In this document: one piece after another, positions 1 to 8,937 of the stretch
Layout: each line of letters opens with the position of its first letter
Position numbering within the stretch: the first letter of the stretch is position 1
Assembly: GCF_900115095.1 (NCBI RefSeq)
Contig: NZ_FOVH01000002.1
Span: forward strand, 62,001-126,000
Origin: Actinomadura madurae
GTDB taxonomy: Bacteria; Actinomycetota; Actinomycetes; Streptosporangiales; Streptosporangiaceae
Length of the DNA stretch: 64,000 nucleotides
Direction: 5' to 3'
Notes under the pieces: generated by a model
The model's input: the letters and a program-made list of their open reading frames with translations, nothing else
What the model was told of the DNA's origin: nothing
Databases searched by the model: none
Program-made: the position numbers and the translations under genes

Positions 1-2561
1 TGGTCGCGCTGGTCGCGCTCCCACCACGCGTTCACGGTGCGGAGCTGTTCGGCGAGGGTGTCGCCGGGGATTGCGCGTTCGTAGAGGTCCTCCCATTCGC
101 CACTCGATGGGTGGCGCCCCCCGCCGGGCGTCTCCTGGCTCGCCCGCTCCAGCTCCTCCACGACGAGGCACCAGCGGTAGGGGGCCGCGAAGTAGGACGT
201 CTCGTCGGTCGAGCACGCGTTGCCGTGCAGGACGTCCACCAGGTGGTTCGCCAACCCGGTGGGGGCGGCGCGGGACGCGACGGCCGCGTCGACGGCGTGG
301 GACACGGTGCAGTCGCGCAGCCGCGCCGGCAGGCCGTCCAGAAGAGACGGGTCCGGCCGCGGCGTGCCCCAGCCGGTGAGGTGGGCGGCCGCCGCCAGCT
401 CGGCCCAGACCACCAGCTCGGGACGGTCCGCCACGGCGCGCTGGGCGGCGCGCATGTCGCGGAGCGTGCAGGGGGAGTCGCGGCAGTCCGCCCCGCAGGT
501 GCCGCTGCGCGGGGTCACCAGCACGCTCGGGGACGCCGTCGGCACGGCCTTCTCCAGGTGGGAGCCGTCCGGCATGCGGACCAGGTGCGGGAAGTCCATG
601 CCGTCGGTGAACACCGCGCCCTCGCCCGGCGTGAGCGTGACCAGGAACTGCGACTGCGCCTCGGTGATGTTCATGGTCGCGCCGACCGCGTCCCGGTCGT
701 CCTTCGCCGGCAGCCGGTGGACGATCTTGACGGCGGTGTTCTTGATGACGTCCGGGACGAGCTTGGACGGGATCTGCTCCGCCACGATCAGCCCCTCCCC
801 GTACGCGCGGATCTCCGCGAGGAGGCTCGCGAACGTCTCCACCGCGTGGGCCGCCGCGCCCGCCTGCTCGGTGCGGCGCAGCAGCCGGTGCGCCTCCTCG
901 AACACGCTCAGGTGGCGCAGCCCGGTCGAGGCGTCCCGCCGCTGCCGCAGCCGCAGGTGCTCCACCAGGCGGACCAGGACGGTGCCCATCAGGAACGCCT
1001 TGTCGCGGTCGTCCCCGACGTCCTCGATCTCCAGGACCACGTTGCGCGACAGCAGCGCGTCGAAGTCGATCGGGTGGCCGCCCTCGAAGAACCGCCCGGT
1101 GGTGCCGAGCCGGAGGCTGGACAGCCGGACCCGGATGAAGCCGCGGACGTTGTCGGTGATCTCCTGGCTGTAGCCGATGTCGTCCACGACCTGCTCGGCG
1201 GTGGCCTGCAGGTCGGCGAGCGTCGGGTAGCGCGGGGACGTCCCCGGTAGGGACGGCTCGCCGAGCGCGAGGTCCCAGCCGAGCCGCTCGTAGCAGCGGG
1301 TCAGCGCCGCCGCGAGCACCTGCGGGAACGGTTCCTCGGCCTCGAAGGCGGCGAGGAACAGGGCGCGGACGAGGTCGGCGTGGGTCTGCAGCGAGAACGG
1401 CCGCCTGTCTGGCCCCAGGGCCGGTTCGAGGGGGTTGATCCCGGCCGCGACCGCCTCTGCGTCTCCCGGCCGGATCGTGACGACCTCCGCGTCCGGGAGC
1501 CGCGCGGCCATCAGCCGGTACTCGGCCTTGGCCGGCTCGACGACCATCCACGGGAGCCCCGCCTCCGACGCCGCCGTCAGCAGCGACCGGACGGTCTGCG
1601 ACTTCCCCGCGCCGGTCGCGCCGCACACGAACGTGTGCCGGTTCAGGCTGGACAGCGGCAGCGACATCTCGCCCACGTCGCGGCGGTTGCGGTCCAGGAC
1701 CCGGCCGAGCCGCACGCCGGTGGCCGCCGACTCGGGCGTCACGTCGAACTCCGGCCGCATCACGAACCGGACCCCCGCGACCTCCCGGACGGGCGGGCGG
1801 GCCAGCGCCGCCACCAGCTGCGTGCTCGCCTCGAACGGCCCCGCCGCGCCCGGGACCAGCGCGTACGGCAGCCGGCTCAGATCCGCCGACGCGGACACGA
1901 GCGCGGCGACCCGGGCGGCGGCCCGCGGCGTCGCGGCGCCGGCCGTCAGATGCACCCGCCACAGACCGGTCGTCGCGGCCTGGCGCAGCTCGCGGTGCCG
2001 CTTGTCCATCCGGAGGGCCGTCACCGACTCCTCGGGCGACATCTCCGCCATCGACTGGGCGCGCTGCTGCCGGTCCGCCAGGTCGTCGGCGAGGCGCCGC
2101 GCCTCCTCGGGTTCGACGGGCTCGGCGACCAGCATCCACGCGAACGGCTGCATCCACACCGACAGCAGGCCGTCCTCCAGCGACGGCCGCGCGGGCTCCT
2201 CCGGCGCCGGATCGTCGACGAGCAGGCCGTCGGCGATGCCGCCGATGCTCACCCAGTGCGCCATCGCGTTCTCGGCGAGGCCCTCGGGGAGCATCACCCC
2301 GCGCCCGCCGGCGGGCAGGCTCAGCGTCGCGTCCTGCCCGTCGCGGTCGGCGAGGAGCCCGCTCCCGCCGACGAACACCTCCGTCGGGCCGAACGCCTCG
2401 GCGCGCCGCCACCCGAGCAGCACCGGGTCCCCGCCCGCGTGGTACGCCGACACGAGCGCCGCGAGCCGCTGGTCGCGCCACTCGTCCCGCCCGTCGTGCT
2501 CGTCCGGGCGGGGGACCTCCAGCAGCCGGCACACCGGCAGGCCGCGCACCACGTCCCACAT
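1..2561 (-). CDS. HerA/VirB4-type ATP-binding protein (3' end beyond window)
   Basis: The minus-strand frame from ATG 2561 runs open to base 1, so at least 853 residues are encoded and the C-terminus is missing. A Walker A P-loop, GATGAGKSQ, lies near residues 314-322. Further on are a hydrophobic LEIEDVGDD stretch, a Walker B-type VFEEAHRLL near 551-560, and an AEQIPSKL motif resembling the sensor glutamine of HerA/VirB4 translocases. The first ~300 residues look like the regulatory domain that precedes the motor in this COG0433/DUF87 group. No membrane segment is obvious, so it should be cytosolic. The start lies 2 nt after the stop of the exonuclease gene, implying co-translation. The family pumps DNA or polypeptide through hexameric rings; a role here with the neighbouring nuclease is inference. 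Family assignment is firm, function is not. Confidence 0.85.
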   Translation of the reverse strand, partial: MWDVVRGLPVCRLLEVPRPDEHDGRDEWRDQRLAALVSAYHAGGDPVLLGWRRAEAFGPTEVFVGGSGLLADRDGQDATLSLPAGGRGVMLPEGLAENAMAHWVSIGGIADGLLVDDPAPEEPARPSLEDGLLSVWMQPFAWMLVAEPVEPEEARRLADDLADRQQRAQSMAEMSPEESVTALRMDKRHRELRQAATTGLWRVHLTAGAATPRAAARVAALVSASADLSRLPYALVPGAAGPFEASTQLVAALARPPVREVAGVRFVMRPEFDVTPESAATGVRLGRVLDRNRRDVGEMSLPLSSLNRHTFVCGATGAGKSQTVRSLLTAASEAGLPWMVVEPAKAEYRLMAARLPDAEVVTIRPGDAEAVAAGINPLEPALGPDRRPFSLQTHADLVRALFLAAFEAEEPFPQVLAAALTRCYERLGWDLALGEPSLPGTSPRYPTLADLQATAEQVVDDIGYSQEITDNVRGFIRVRLSSLRLGTTGRFFEGGHPIDFDALLSRNVVLEIEDVGDDRDKAFLMGTVLVRLVEHLRLRQRRDASTGLRHLSVFEEAHRLLRRTEQAGAAAHAVETFASLLAEIRAYGEGLIVAEQIPSKLVPDVIKNTAVKIVHRLPAKDDRDAVGATMNITEAQSQFLVTLTPGEGAVFTDGMDFPHLVRMPDGSHLEKAVPTASPSVLVTPRSGTCGADCRDSPCTLRDMRAAQRAVADRPELVVWAELAAAAHLTGWGTPRPDPSLLDGLPARLRDCTVSHAVDAAVASRAAPTGLANHLVDVLHGNACSTDETSYFAAPYRWCLVVEELERASQETPGGGRHPSSGEWEDLYERAIPGDTLAEQLRTVNAWWERDQRD

Positions 2562-2563
2562 GC

Positions 2564-3139
2564 TCAGCCGTCCCAGCGCACGAGGTTCTGGAACAGTTCG
2601 GCCTGCTCCACGGCGTCGTCCAGCGCGTTGTGGGTGTGCGGGCGGTCCGGCAGCAGCGCGGCGGGCATCTGCCGCTTCGTCGACCGGACGACCATCGCGT
2701 TCGCCTTGGCCGCGTAGAGGCTCTTCATGTCGAGATGGCGCGAATGGCCGAACGGCGACGAGGACGTGAACCGGATCCAGTACCAGTACAGCCACATCCA
2801 GTCGAAGGCCAGCGGATAGGCGACCAGGACCGCCGCGGCATCGCCCGCGGTCCGTTTGATCCAGGCGGACGCCGCGTGCATCGCCTCCGCCGGGTGGCGC
2901 CCTTCGGCGGCGAGCTGATCGCGGTCGAGCCCGCTCACCGCCAGGGCCTCGGGTACGAAATCCTCGCTGATCGGCTTCAGCTCTGCGTAGAAGGTGCGCT
3001 CCGCCGGGTCGGACGGCTTGAAGGTCGCGCCGTCGAACGTCCCGCAGGCGGCGATGCCGAAACTGAGCATCGAGTACGGGCCGGGGATCGGGCCGTCCGC
3101 CTCGACGTCCACCGAGAAGTACGCCTCAGTTCTCGCCAT
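2564..3139 (-). CDS. DEDDh-type 3'-5' exonuclease
   Basis: 191 aa, a bare exonuclease domain. All DEDDh motifs are visible: Exo I D11-x-E13 (in FSVDVEADG), Exo II D113 (in YPLAFDW), and Exo III H170-x4-D175 (in HNALDD). These residues bind two Mg2+ ions and cut 3' ends of DNA or RNA in the DnaQ/RNase T superfamily. There is no polymerase or helicase domain, so specificity must come from a partner. The start codon sits inside the last codons of the upstream 373-aa gene (14-nt overlap) and its stop lies 2 nt before the ATPase start, so the three genes are one translationally coupled unit. Pairing of a nuclease with a HerA-type ATPase is a recurring theme in anti-phage and DNA-repair modules; whether this pair does either is unknown. 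Confidence 0.85.
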   Translation of the reverse strand: MARTEAYFSVDVEADGPIPGPYSMLSFGIAACGTFDGATFKPSDPAERTFYAELKPISEDFVPEALAVSGLDRDQLAAEGRHPAEAMHAASAWIKRTAGDAAAVLVAYPLAFDWMWLYWYWIRFTSSSPFGHSRHLDMKSLYAAKANAMVVRSTKRQMPAALLPDRPHTHNALDDAVEQAELFQNLVRWDG

Positions 3140-4247
3140 CTTCGCTCTCCGCGCCGTCCTCGGGATCGATCACCGTCCAGCCATCTTCGCGCAGTTCCGG
3201 TTCCCGGACGCCCGTCTCGGTCAGGGTCACCCCGCGGCCGAGTTCGTCCTCCCAGCGCTCGGCCCAGGCGCGCAACGCCTCGGACCCGGCGATGCCGTCG
3301 CCGTCGAACTGGAAGTCGTAGCCGTCCGGGGCATCGGCGATGCCGAGCCGGTACTGGCTGTCGAAGAACGGCGCGAACGGTCTGGGTCTTTCGCGGGAGA
3401 AACCGGCGGCACGGTATTTCGCGGCGGCTTTCTCGGCTCGCTGGGCGCGGTCTTCCTCGGACGTGTTCCGGTGGCGTTCGGCCACCTTGATCCGGACGTC
3501 GTTCTCGCTCTGGGGGAACCATTTCCCTGGGCCGTCCGAGCAGAACCGCACACTGGAGCCTCCCAGTCGGACGGCCACGTCAGTGAGGCCATCGGAGGCC
3601 AAGGCCTCACGCAGTTCGGCGACGCATTCGTCCCATTGCTCAGGACTTATTCCAAGGGGAGCGCGCCGGTCCTTCATGTTCCAGACCTCGTCCGGAGAAA
3701 CGCCGGCGAAAGCGTATTCGCGGTCGGCGAAGACGTACCCGGACTGATCCGTCACGTGCGGGTACGCCGCCTTCGACCGGTCGGCCGCGGGCTTCTCCGC
3801 AATGGCCGCCGCACCGTTCTCGTCGGCGGGACGCGGCGGCTCGGGCTCACGGCCCCGGCCGTCGTCGCCCGCGGCCTCCCGCCCCGCGCCGGCCGCCGGC
3901 TCCTCGGGCCTCTCACGGTCAGGGACGTCTTCGTCCGGGACGGACACGGCGTCGTCCTCGTCCGGGACGGACACGGCGTCGTCCTCGTCCGGGACGGATA
4001 CCGAGTCCGGGTCGTCGCCGGGAGGGTCGTCCGCTTCCGTGCCCGGATCGTCGTCCCGGCTTGGACCCTCGTCCGGCTCGTCGACGTCGGAAGGACCCGG
4101 GCGGTCGGGGACCTGAGCGGCCGCGCGGCTGGCCGCCCGCGAGGGAGCCCCGGGCGCGCCCGGACGGTCCGGCGGAGGAGGCGGCGGCTCGGCGACCTGT
4201 GGCGGACGGTCGGTCTTCTCCCTGAATCCGTCCCTGTCCAGCGCCAT
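3126..4247 (-). CDS. Acidic-linker protein with nucleotidyltransferase-like C-terminal domain
   Basis: 373 aa. Residues 1-165 are low-complexity, rich in P, D, E and R, with a nine-residue repeat (DAVSVPDED, two full copies and a partial third) encoded by a 27-bp DNA repeat. The C-terminal ~200 residues look globular: they contain RLGGSS, a conserved-looking FDSQYRLG, and YDFQFD. I recall actinobacterial proteins with RLQGSS ... FDSxYRLG ... YDxQIS that resemble the polymerase-beta nucleotidyltransferase fold (G-S motif plus acidic pair). That assignment is tentative. It is the first gene of the left-running operon with the exonuclease and HerA-type ATPase. A TAACCT hexamer 8 nt before the ATG and no clear ribosome site suggest a leaderless mRNA. 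Alternative: an unrelated adaptor or scaffold. Confidence 0.7.
   Translation of the reverse strand: MALDRDGFREKTDRPPQVAEPPPPPPDRPGAPGAPSRAASRAAAQVPDRPGPSDVDEPDEGPSRDDDPGTEADDPPGDDPDSVSVPDEDDAVSVPDEDDAVSVPDEDVPDRERPEEPAAGAGREAAGDDGRGREPEPPRPADENGAAAIAEKPAADRSKAAYPHVTDQSGYVFADREYAFAGVSPDEVWNMKDRRAPLGISPEQWDECVAELREALASDGLTDVAVRLGGSSVRFCSDGPGKWFPQSENDVRIKVAERHRNTSEEDRAQRAEKAAAKYRAAGFSRERPRPFAPFFDSQYRLGIADAPDGYDFQFDGDGIAGSEALRAWAERWEDELGRGVTLTETGVREPELREDGWTVIDPEDGAESEDGEN
3933..4002. repeat. 27-bp in-frame tandem repeat (2.6 copies)
   Basis: Two perfect 27-bp copies (3933-3959 and 3960-3986) and a decaying third. The unit begins GTCCGGGACGGACACGG. It encodes the acidic DAVSVPDED repeat in the linker of the 373-aa protein and is a whole number of codons, so copy-number change would keep the frame. 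Confidence 0.9.
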
Positions 4248-4255
4248 GGACAGTC

Positions 4256-4261
4256 AGGTTA
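4256..4261 (-). promoter_or_regulatory. Leaderless-type -10 hexamer TAACCT
   Basis: On the minus strand TAACCT lies 8 nt before the ATG at 4247, matching the TANNNT-N6-8-start pattern of leaderless actinobacterial transcripts. No Shine-Dalgarno sequence is visible. It would drive the three-gene left-running operon. Confidence 0.45.
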
Positions 4262-4413
4262 TTGAGCAAGGGCCCCATTGGGAAGGCCGATTCCCGGCGG
4301 AGGGCCTGACAAGTCACGTGTCAATCTGCTTGGGTTGTTTGCGGCATCGCCGCGCATGACCCGACAGGCGTGACGATCGAGTCGGCACCCGGACGGAACG
4401 GGGGTTCAACATC

Positions 4414-6564
4414 GTGAGGGGCAGACCGGTCGATCATGGGGGATTGCTGGCACGCCGCGAGCGGCTGTTCAGCCCCGACCCCCGCCTCGGCTGGGTGTTC
4501 CGCGACCGGTGGTGGTTTCTCAGGCCGTTCCCGGAGCCCCCGCCGCAGCAGCAGGCGCTGCCGGAATACCTGGCGCGCCGCGTCACCGAGACCGAACAGC
4601 TCGCGCAGCGCAGGCTGAGCCGGACGCTCCCCGTCAGCGCCGCCATCGCGGCGCTCCTCGTGCTGTTCGCCGCCTGCTCGGCCAGCGACTCCCAGATGGT
4701 GAAGACGCCCGTCCCCACCGGCATGCTCCTGCTCGCGGTCATCGCCGTGGCGCCGGGCGCGGCGCTGACGTGGTGGGCCGTCCGGCAGCGGCAGGCCGCC
4801 CGGCAGGCCTACGAGCTGGCGCAGCAGCAGATCACGGGCGGCTACCACGAACAGGCCCGGCAGTGGCAGGCGCGCAAGCAGGCCCACGACGTCGGCGAGC
4901 GCGCACGGCTGGACGGCCTGCCCGAGTGGGGCTCGGCCCCGCGCCCCGGCCGCCGGCTCGACGTGTTCGGCGGGACGCTGTGGGCCTGGGAGGCGCTGCT
5001 CACCACCTACGGCACGTCCACCCTCGCCGTCCAGCCGCTACTGGTGCTCGACCTGTCCCGGGAGGTCGTCAGCCGGGAGCTGGTCGAGCTGTCCCAGGCC
5101 GCCTGGATGGGCGTGGACGTGCAGCTGCTGCCCAGCCGCCTGGCCTCGTCCAAGCTGCTGGCCGACATGCCGCCGCAGGACCTCGTGGACGCGATCGTCG
5201 AGTCCATGCACGGCGGCACCCCCGACGCCGCCCGCGCCGACCGCAGCATGGACGACCGGATCCTGACCAAGGTCTGCCGCGCGCTCGGCGACGACATCAC
5301 GCTCGGCCGGATCGCGGCCGCCCTCCGCGCCCTGATGGGCGAACCCGACGACGGTGACGTCCTGACCCGCGACGAGCGCCGGCACATCGCGAACGAGCTG
5401 TTCACCGTGGAGTACCGGCGGCAGGCCCACGCGAACCTGTCCCGCATCGAGTCCTACATCCACCCGCTGGAAGAACTCGGCACGGAACCCCCCAAGGAGC
5501 AGGGCGCCGGCTACCTGACGTGCATGGCGCTGGACAGCCAGGCCCGCAACGTCCGGTCCGAGCTGCTCACCGACCTGGTCGTCCAGTGGGTCACGCACCG
5601 GATCACCGCTTCGCAGGACTCCACCCCCGCGCTCATCGTCGCCGGCGCGGACGAGCTGGCCCGCCGCCACCTGGAGCGCCTGTCGGACGCCTGCGAGCGG
5701 CGCGGCGTCCCGCTGACCCTGCTGTTCCGGCGGCTGCGGGAGACGTCCGCGGAGATGATCGGCGGCGGCGCCGTCGCGTTCATGCGGCTCGGCAACCACG
5801 AGGACGCCACCCGCGCCGCCGACTTCATCGGCCGGGACCACCGGTTCGTCCTGTCGCAGATCACCAAGAACGTCGGCGGGAACGAGTCCCACACGTCCAC
5901 CGACACCGAGGGCGCGGGCGACTCGGAGTCCACCAGCACGAGCCGCACGACGGGGACGTCCCGCAGCTGGGGGACGAGCCGCTCGTCCGGCACCACCTAC
6001 TCGGGCGGCGAGATGTTCGGCCTGTTCCCCGACCGGTCGACCAACTACCAGCGCGGCAGCAACCGGGGCGGCTCCACCAACACCAGCGACACCGTCGGGA
6101 CCTCCACGTCCACGTCCCGGAACTGGTCGGCCGCCTACTCCTACGCCGAGGGGACGAACTGGAGCGACGCCGACACGACGCAGCGCGTGTACGAGTACGC
6201 CGTCGAGCCCGTCACCCTCCAGCACCTGCCGGACCACGCGCTCCTGCTCGTCGAGTCGGCGCCCGGCGGGGGCCGCGCGATCACGCCCGTCGAATGCGAC
6301 CCGGCCATCATCACCCTGGAGCGCGTCACCACCGGGCCCCTCCCGGACCCGCCCGCCCCGCAGCAGGCGATCCCGGCGCCCGTCACCGCCCCGCAGCAGT
6401 GGGCGACACCGGCCGCTCCCCAGTGGGCCGCGCCGCCGGCGCCGCCCCCGCCCAGGGCGCCGCTCGCGGTCGACCCGGGCCCGCCGCCCGGCGGGCAGAC
6501 CGGCCCGCGGCCGCCCGACACCCCGCGCCAGGGGCCGCCACCGCTGTTCGGCGGGAAGGGCTGA
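4414..6564 (+). CDS. Membrane-anchored VirD4/TraG-like protein with Ser/Thr/Gly-rich insert
   Basis: 716 aa from GTG 4414. Two hydrophobic segments (about residues 70-90 and 105-125) anchor the N-terminus. The region after about 170 resembles a coupling-protein ATPase whose P-loop is degraded: VFGGTLWAWEALLTTYGTSTLA stands where GxxGxGKS would be expected (shortened motif GTSTLA). A Walker B-like LIVAGADEL is followed by a fallback segment, LLFRRL ... AFMRLGNHEDATRAADFIG, typical of VirD4/TraG-type sequences. Residues ~490-590 are a low-complexity stretch of S, T, G, N, and the tail is proline-rich. It is divergent from the HerA/DEDDh operon with 166 bp between the starts. I infer a non-catalytic or nucleotide-independent membrane partner of that operon. 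A diverged conjugation remnant is the main alternative. Confidence 0.65.
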   Translation: MRGRPVDHGGLLARRERLFSPDPRLGWVFRDRWWFLRPFPEPPPQQQALPEYLARRVTETEQLAQRRLSRTLPVSAAIAALLVLFAACSASDSQMVKTPVPTGMLLLAVIAVAPGAALTWWAVRQRQAARQAYELAQQQITGGYHEQARQWQARKQAHDVGERARLDGLPEWGSAPRPGRRLDVFGGTLWAWEALLTTYGTSTLAVQPLLVLDLSREVVSRELVELSQAAWMGVDVQLLPSRLASSKLLADMPPQDLVDAIVESMHGGTPDAARADRSMDDRILTKVCRALGDDITLGRIAAALRALMGEPDDGDVLTRDERRHIANELFTVEYRRQAHANLSRIESYIHPLEELGTEPPKEQGAGYLTCMALDSQARNVRSELLTDLVVQWVTHRITASQDSTPALIVAGADELARRHLERLSDACERRGVPLTLLFRRLRETSAEMIGGGAVAFMRLGNHEDATRAADFIGRDHRFVLSQITKNVGGNESHTSTDTEGAGDSESTSTSRTTGTSRSWGTSRSSGTTYSGGEMFGLFPDRSTNYQRGSNRGGSTNTSDTVGTSTSTSRNWSAAYSYAEGTNWSDADTTQRVYEYAVEPVTLQHLPDHALLLVESAPGGGRAITPVECDPAIITLERVTTGPLPDPPAPQQAIPAPVTAPQQWATPAAPQWAAPPAPPPPRAPLAVDPGPPPGGQTGPRPPDTPRQGPPPLFGGKG

Positions 6565-8868
6565 TCAGCCGAGCCGGCGGCGCAGCGCCTGCGCCCGCCG
6601 GACGAGGGGGAGCGGCAGCCCGTGGGGCTGGTGCTCGATGCGTTCCTCCACGGCCGCGACCAGCTCGGCGCCGAACCCCAGCCGCACCGCAGCCGCGTCC
6701 GCCCGCGCCTCACCGCGGGCGCTCAGCAGCCGCGCGCCCAGCGCGGCCCCATGGGCGACCGCCGCGGGCAACGCCACCACGACCGTGACCGCCGCCGCGA
6801 GGACGGCCAGCAGGAACACCGGCAGGAAGCCGATCGGCCGGTGCCATTCCACCGCCCGCTTCCACATCGGCACGACCGGGGCCCACGGCCTCCGCAGCGC
6901 CCACACCAGCGCGCGTCCCGGCAGCGTCACCTGCGCGTGGACGAACGCGGGGAGCGCCCGCCACCCCAGCAGATGCCCGAGCTCATGGGCGAGGACGGCC
7001 TCCAGCCGTCCAGGCGGCAGCGAACGCGCCGACCGGGACGTGACCGCGACCGTCCGCCCGAACGGCCTGCACGCGTTCAGCTCGTCCGACTCGACGACCA
7101 CAAGCCGGTAGGCGCCCGCCCCAGCACGCCGCTGCACGTCCTGCCACGGCTGCCCCAGCCTGACGCGCTCGGTGACGTCCGGCTCCCGATAGCCATAGGC
7201 GAGCCGCGCGGTGAACGGCGCCAGCAACAGCACCGCCCACACCACAACCACAACAACCGGACCCCACACGGGCCACAGAACCTGCAACCCGACCGCCACG
7301 GCCGCGACCGCCACCCCCTCGGCAGCCACGGTCGCCACAACCGCGCCCCCGGCACGCCCAGCAGGCTCCAGCGCCCGCCCCGGAGGCAGATACCGCCCAC
7401 CACGCGGAACCACGTCCGCCCCCACAGGCGAACGCGACGCTTCCATCGGAGGCGCGCCCGGCCGCGCTGACGGAACGGACGCGCCCGACTGAGGCGGCGC
7501 CACCCCCCGAACACCCAACGGCGGCGCCTGACCACCCACCATCCGCTGCGGCTGCGGCCCCGCCCCCCTACTCGTCCGCCCCCCAACATGAGGCGGCGCC
7601 GACGTCTCGAACCGAACCGCCTCCTCCCCAGACGGCACGAACGGCGCCGAAGCACCAGCCCCCCCAACACGCCCCGCACCCCCAGGCACCTGCCTCGAAC
7701 CACCAAAAGGCCCCTGACGCACCGCTGCATCCCCCCGCGGCACGACTGATCCCTGTGCAGACGTCCCAGGCTCCTGTGCCGCCCCATCGGGAGGTCCTTG
7801 TTGCCCTGCCACGTCCCCGCGCGGCTCCGCAGGCGGCGCAACTGATCTCTGCGTATGCGCCCCGAGCGCTTGCGCCAAACCGCCAGGTGGCTCTCGACGC
7901 CCCGCAGCACCTCCAGGCCTCGCCGCCCCGGACGGCGCGCCCGACCCTTGCGCGGGCGCCCCGTGCGCCGGGCCGTCAGGAGGCTCCTGGCGCACTGCCG
8001 TGTCCCTGCGGGGCTCCGCAGGTGGTGCGGCCGATCTCTGCGTGGGCGTGCTGGGTGCTTGCGTTGGGCCGCCAGGGGGCGTTTGACGCCCTGCGGCATT
8101 TCCAGGTCTTGCCTCCGCAGGGGGCGTGACCGGTCGTTGGGCCGGGGCCCCGTGCGCCGGGCCGTCAGGAGGCTCCTGGCGCACTGCCGTGTCCCTGCGG
8201 GGCTCCGCAGGGGGCGTGACTGATCCCTGTGCGGGCGGCCCCGGCGACTGTGTCGAACGGCCATGAGGCTTCTGGTGCATCGCCGCGCTATCGCGCGGCT
8301 CTGCGGGCGCCGCGACTGATTTCTGTGCAGGTGTCCCGGGTGGCTGTGTCGAGCCGCTAGGCGGCTTCTGGTGCGCTGCGGCGTCCTTACGCGGCTTCGC
8401 AGGAGGCGCGGCCGGTTTCTCTGCGGGCGGCCCGGGCGGTTTTGCTGGGCCGTCGGGAGGTCGCTGGTGCGCTGCTGCGCCTGCGGGCGGCTCCGTGCGC
8501 GGTGCGGTCGGTGGTGGTTGTGGAGGTTGCTGGGGGGCTGGCGGCGATACGGCTTTCGGTGGGGAGGCTTTGGGCGTCGCTTCCGCCGGTGGGGGCGGGT
8601 CAGTGCGTGCAGGGGGCGGGGGCTGGGTTGGGTGAGCCTGTGGGTGGGGTGGTGGGGTGGCGAAGCGTGGTGGGGGAGCCGTTGGTGGGGTGGGTGGTGG
8701 GTGGTGTTCGGTTTGTGGGGGCTGAGGCGGTTTCGGTGGTTGCTGTGACGCGCGGCGGCGGGAGCGGGAGGCGTAGGGGCGTGACTGGTCGGTCCAGGTT
8801 TGTCCGTCCCAGTAGCGTTCGCGGCCCATCCACTCTGGATCTGGGTACCACCCAGGTGGTGCGCTCAC
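6565..8868 (-). CDS. DUF2510 and M48-type metallopeptidase fusion
   Basis: 767 aa, starting at GTG 8868 because it has a GGGAGG ribosome site 9 nt upstream and opens directly into a DUF2510 motif (PPGWYPDPE ... RYWDGQTWT). About 450 disordered, proline- and glutamine-rich residues follow, with degenerate ~63-residue repeats. The C-terminal third has hydrophobic membrane segments and HELGH near residue 628, the zinc/catalytic motif of M48 (HtpX/Ste24-like) peptidases. DUF2510 occurs at the N-terminus of many actinobacterial membrane proteins. The stop abuts the stop of the VirD4-like gene (TGATCA), so the two are convergent. Substrate is unknown. The family is clear, but a full catalytic set beyond HExxH was not verified. 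Confidence 0.8.
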   Translation of the reverse strand: MSAPPGWYPDPEWMGRERYWDGQTWTDQSRPYASRSRRRASQQPPKPPQPPQTEHHPPPTPPTAPPPRFATPPPHPQAHPTQPPPPARTDPPPPAEATPKASPPKAVSPPAPQQPPQPPPTAPRTEPPAGAAAHQRPPDGPAKPPGPPAEKPAAPPAKPRKDAAAHQKPPSGSTQPPGTPAQKSVAAPAEPRDSAAMHQKPHGRSTQSPGPPAQGSVTPPAEPRRDTAVRQEPPDGPAHGAPAQRPVTPPAEARPGNAAGRQTPPGGPTQAPSTPTQRSAAPPAEPRRDTAVRQEPPDGPAHGAPAQGSGAPSGAARPGGAAGRREPPGGLAQALGAHTQRSVAPPAEPRGDVAGQQGPPDGAAQEPGTSAQGSVVPRGDAAVRQGPFGGSRQVPGGAGRVGGAGASAPFVPSGEEAVRFETSAPPHVGGRTSRGAGPQPQRMVGGQAPPLGVRGVAPPQSGASVPSARPGAPPMEASRSPVGADVVPRGGRYLPPGRALEPAGRAGGAVVATVAAEGVAVAAVAVGLQVLWPVWGPVVVVVVWAVLLLAPFTARLAYGYREPDVTERVRLGQPWQDVQRRAGAGAYRLVVVESDELNACRPFGRTVAVTSRSARSLPPGRLEAVLAHELGHLLGWRALPAFVHAQVTLPGRALVWALRRPWAPVVPMWKRAVEWHRPIGFLPVFLLAVLAAAVTVVVALPAAVAHGAALGARLLSARGEARADAAAVRLGFGAELVAAVEERIEHQPHGLPLPLVRRAQALRRRLG
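7958..8022. repeat. 65-bp direct repeat, copy 1
   Basis: Identical to 8147-8211, offset by 189 bp (63 codons), inside the disordered linker of the M48 protein. It encodes part of the PPDGPAHGAPAQ-containing unit. Perfect DNA identity suggests recent duplication or ongoing recombination. Confidence 0.9.
8147..8211. repeat. 65-bp direct repeat, copy 2
   Basis: Second copy of the 65-bp in-frame repeat in the DUF2510-M48 linker; more diverged relatives of the same unit surround it on both sides. Confidence 0.9.
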
Positions 8869-8937
8869 CGGAACCCCGCCTCCCGTCAGGAACAGATCAA
8901 GGCTTGCGCACGCCACGACACAGCGTCAACACGGTGG

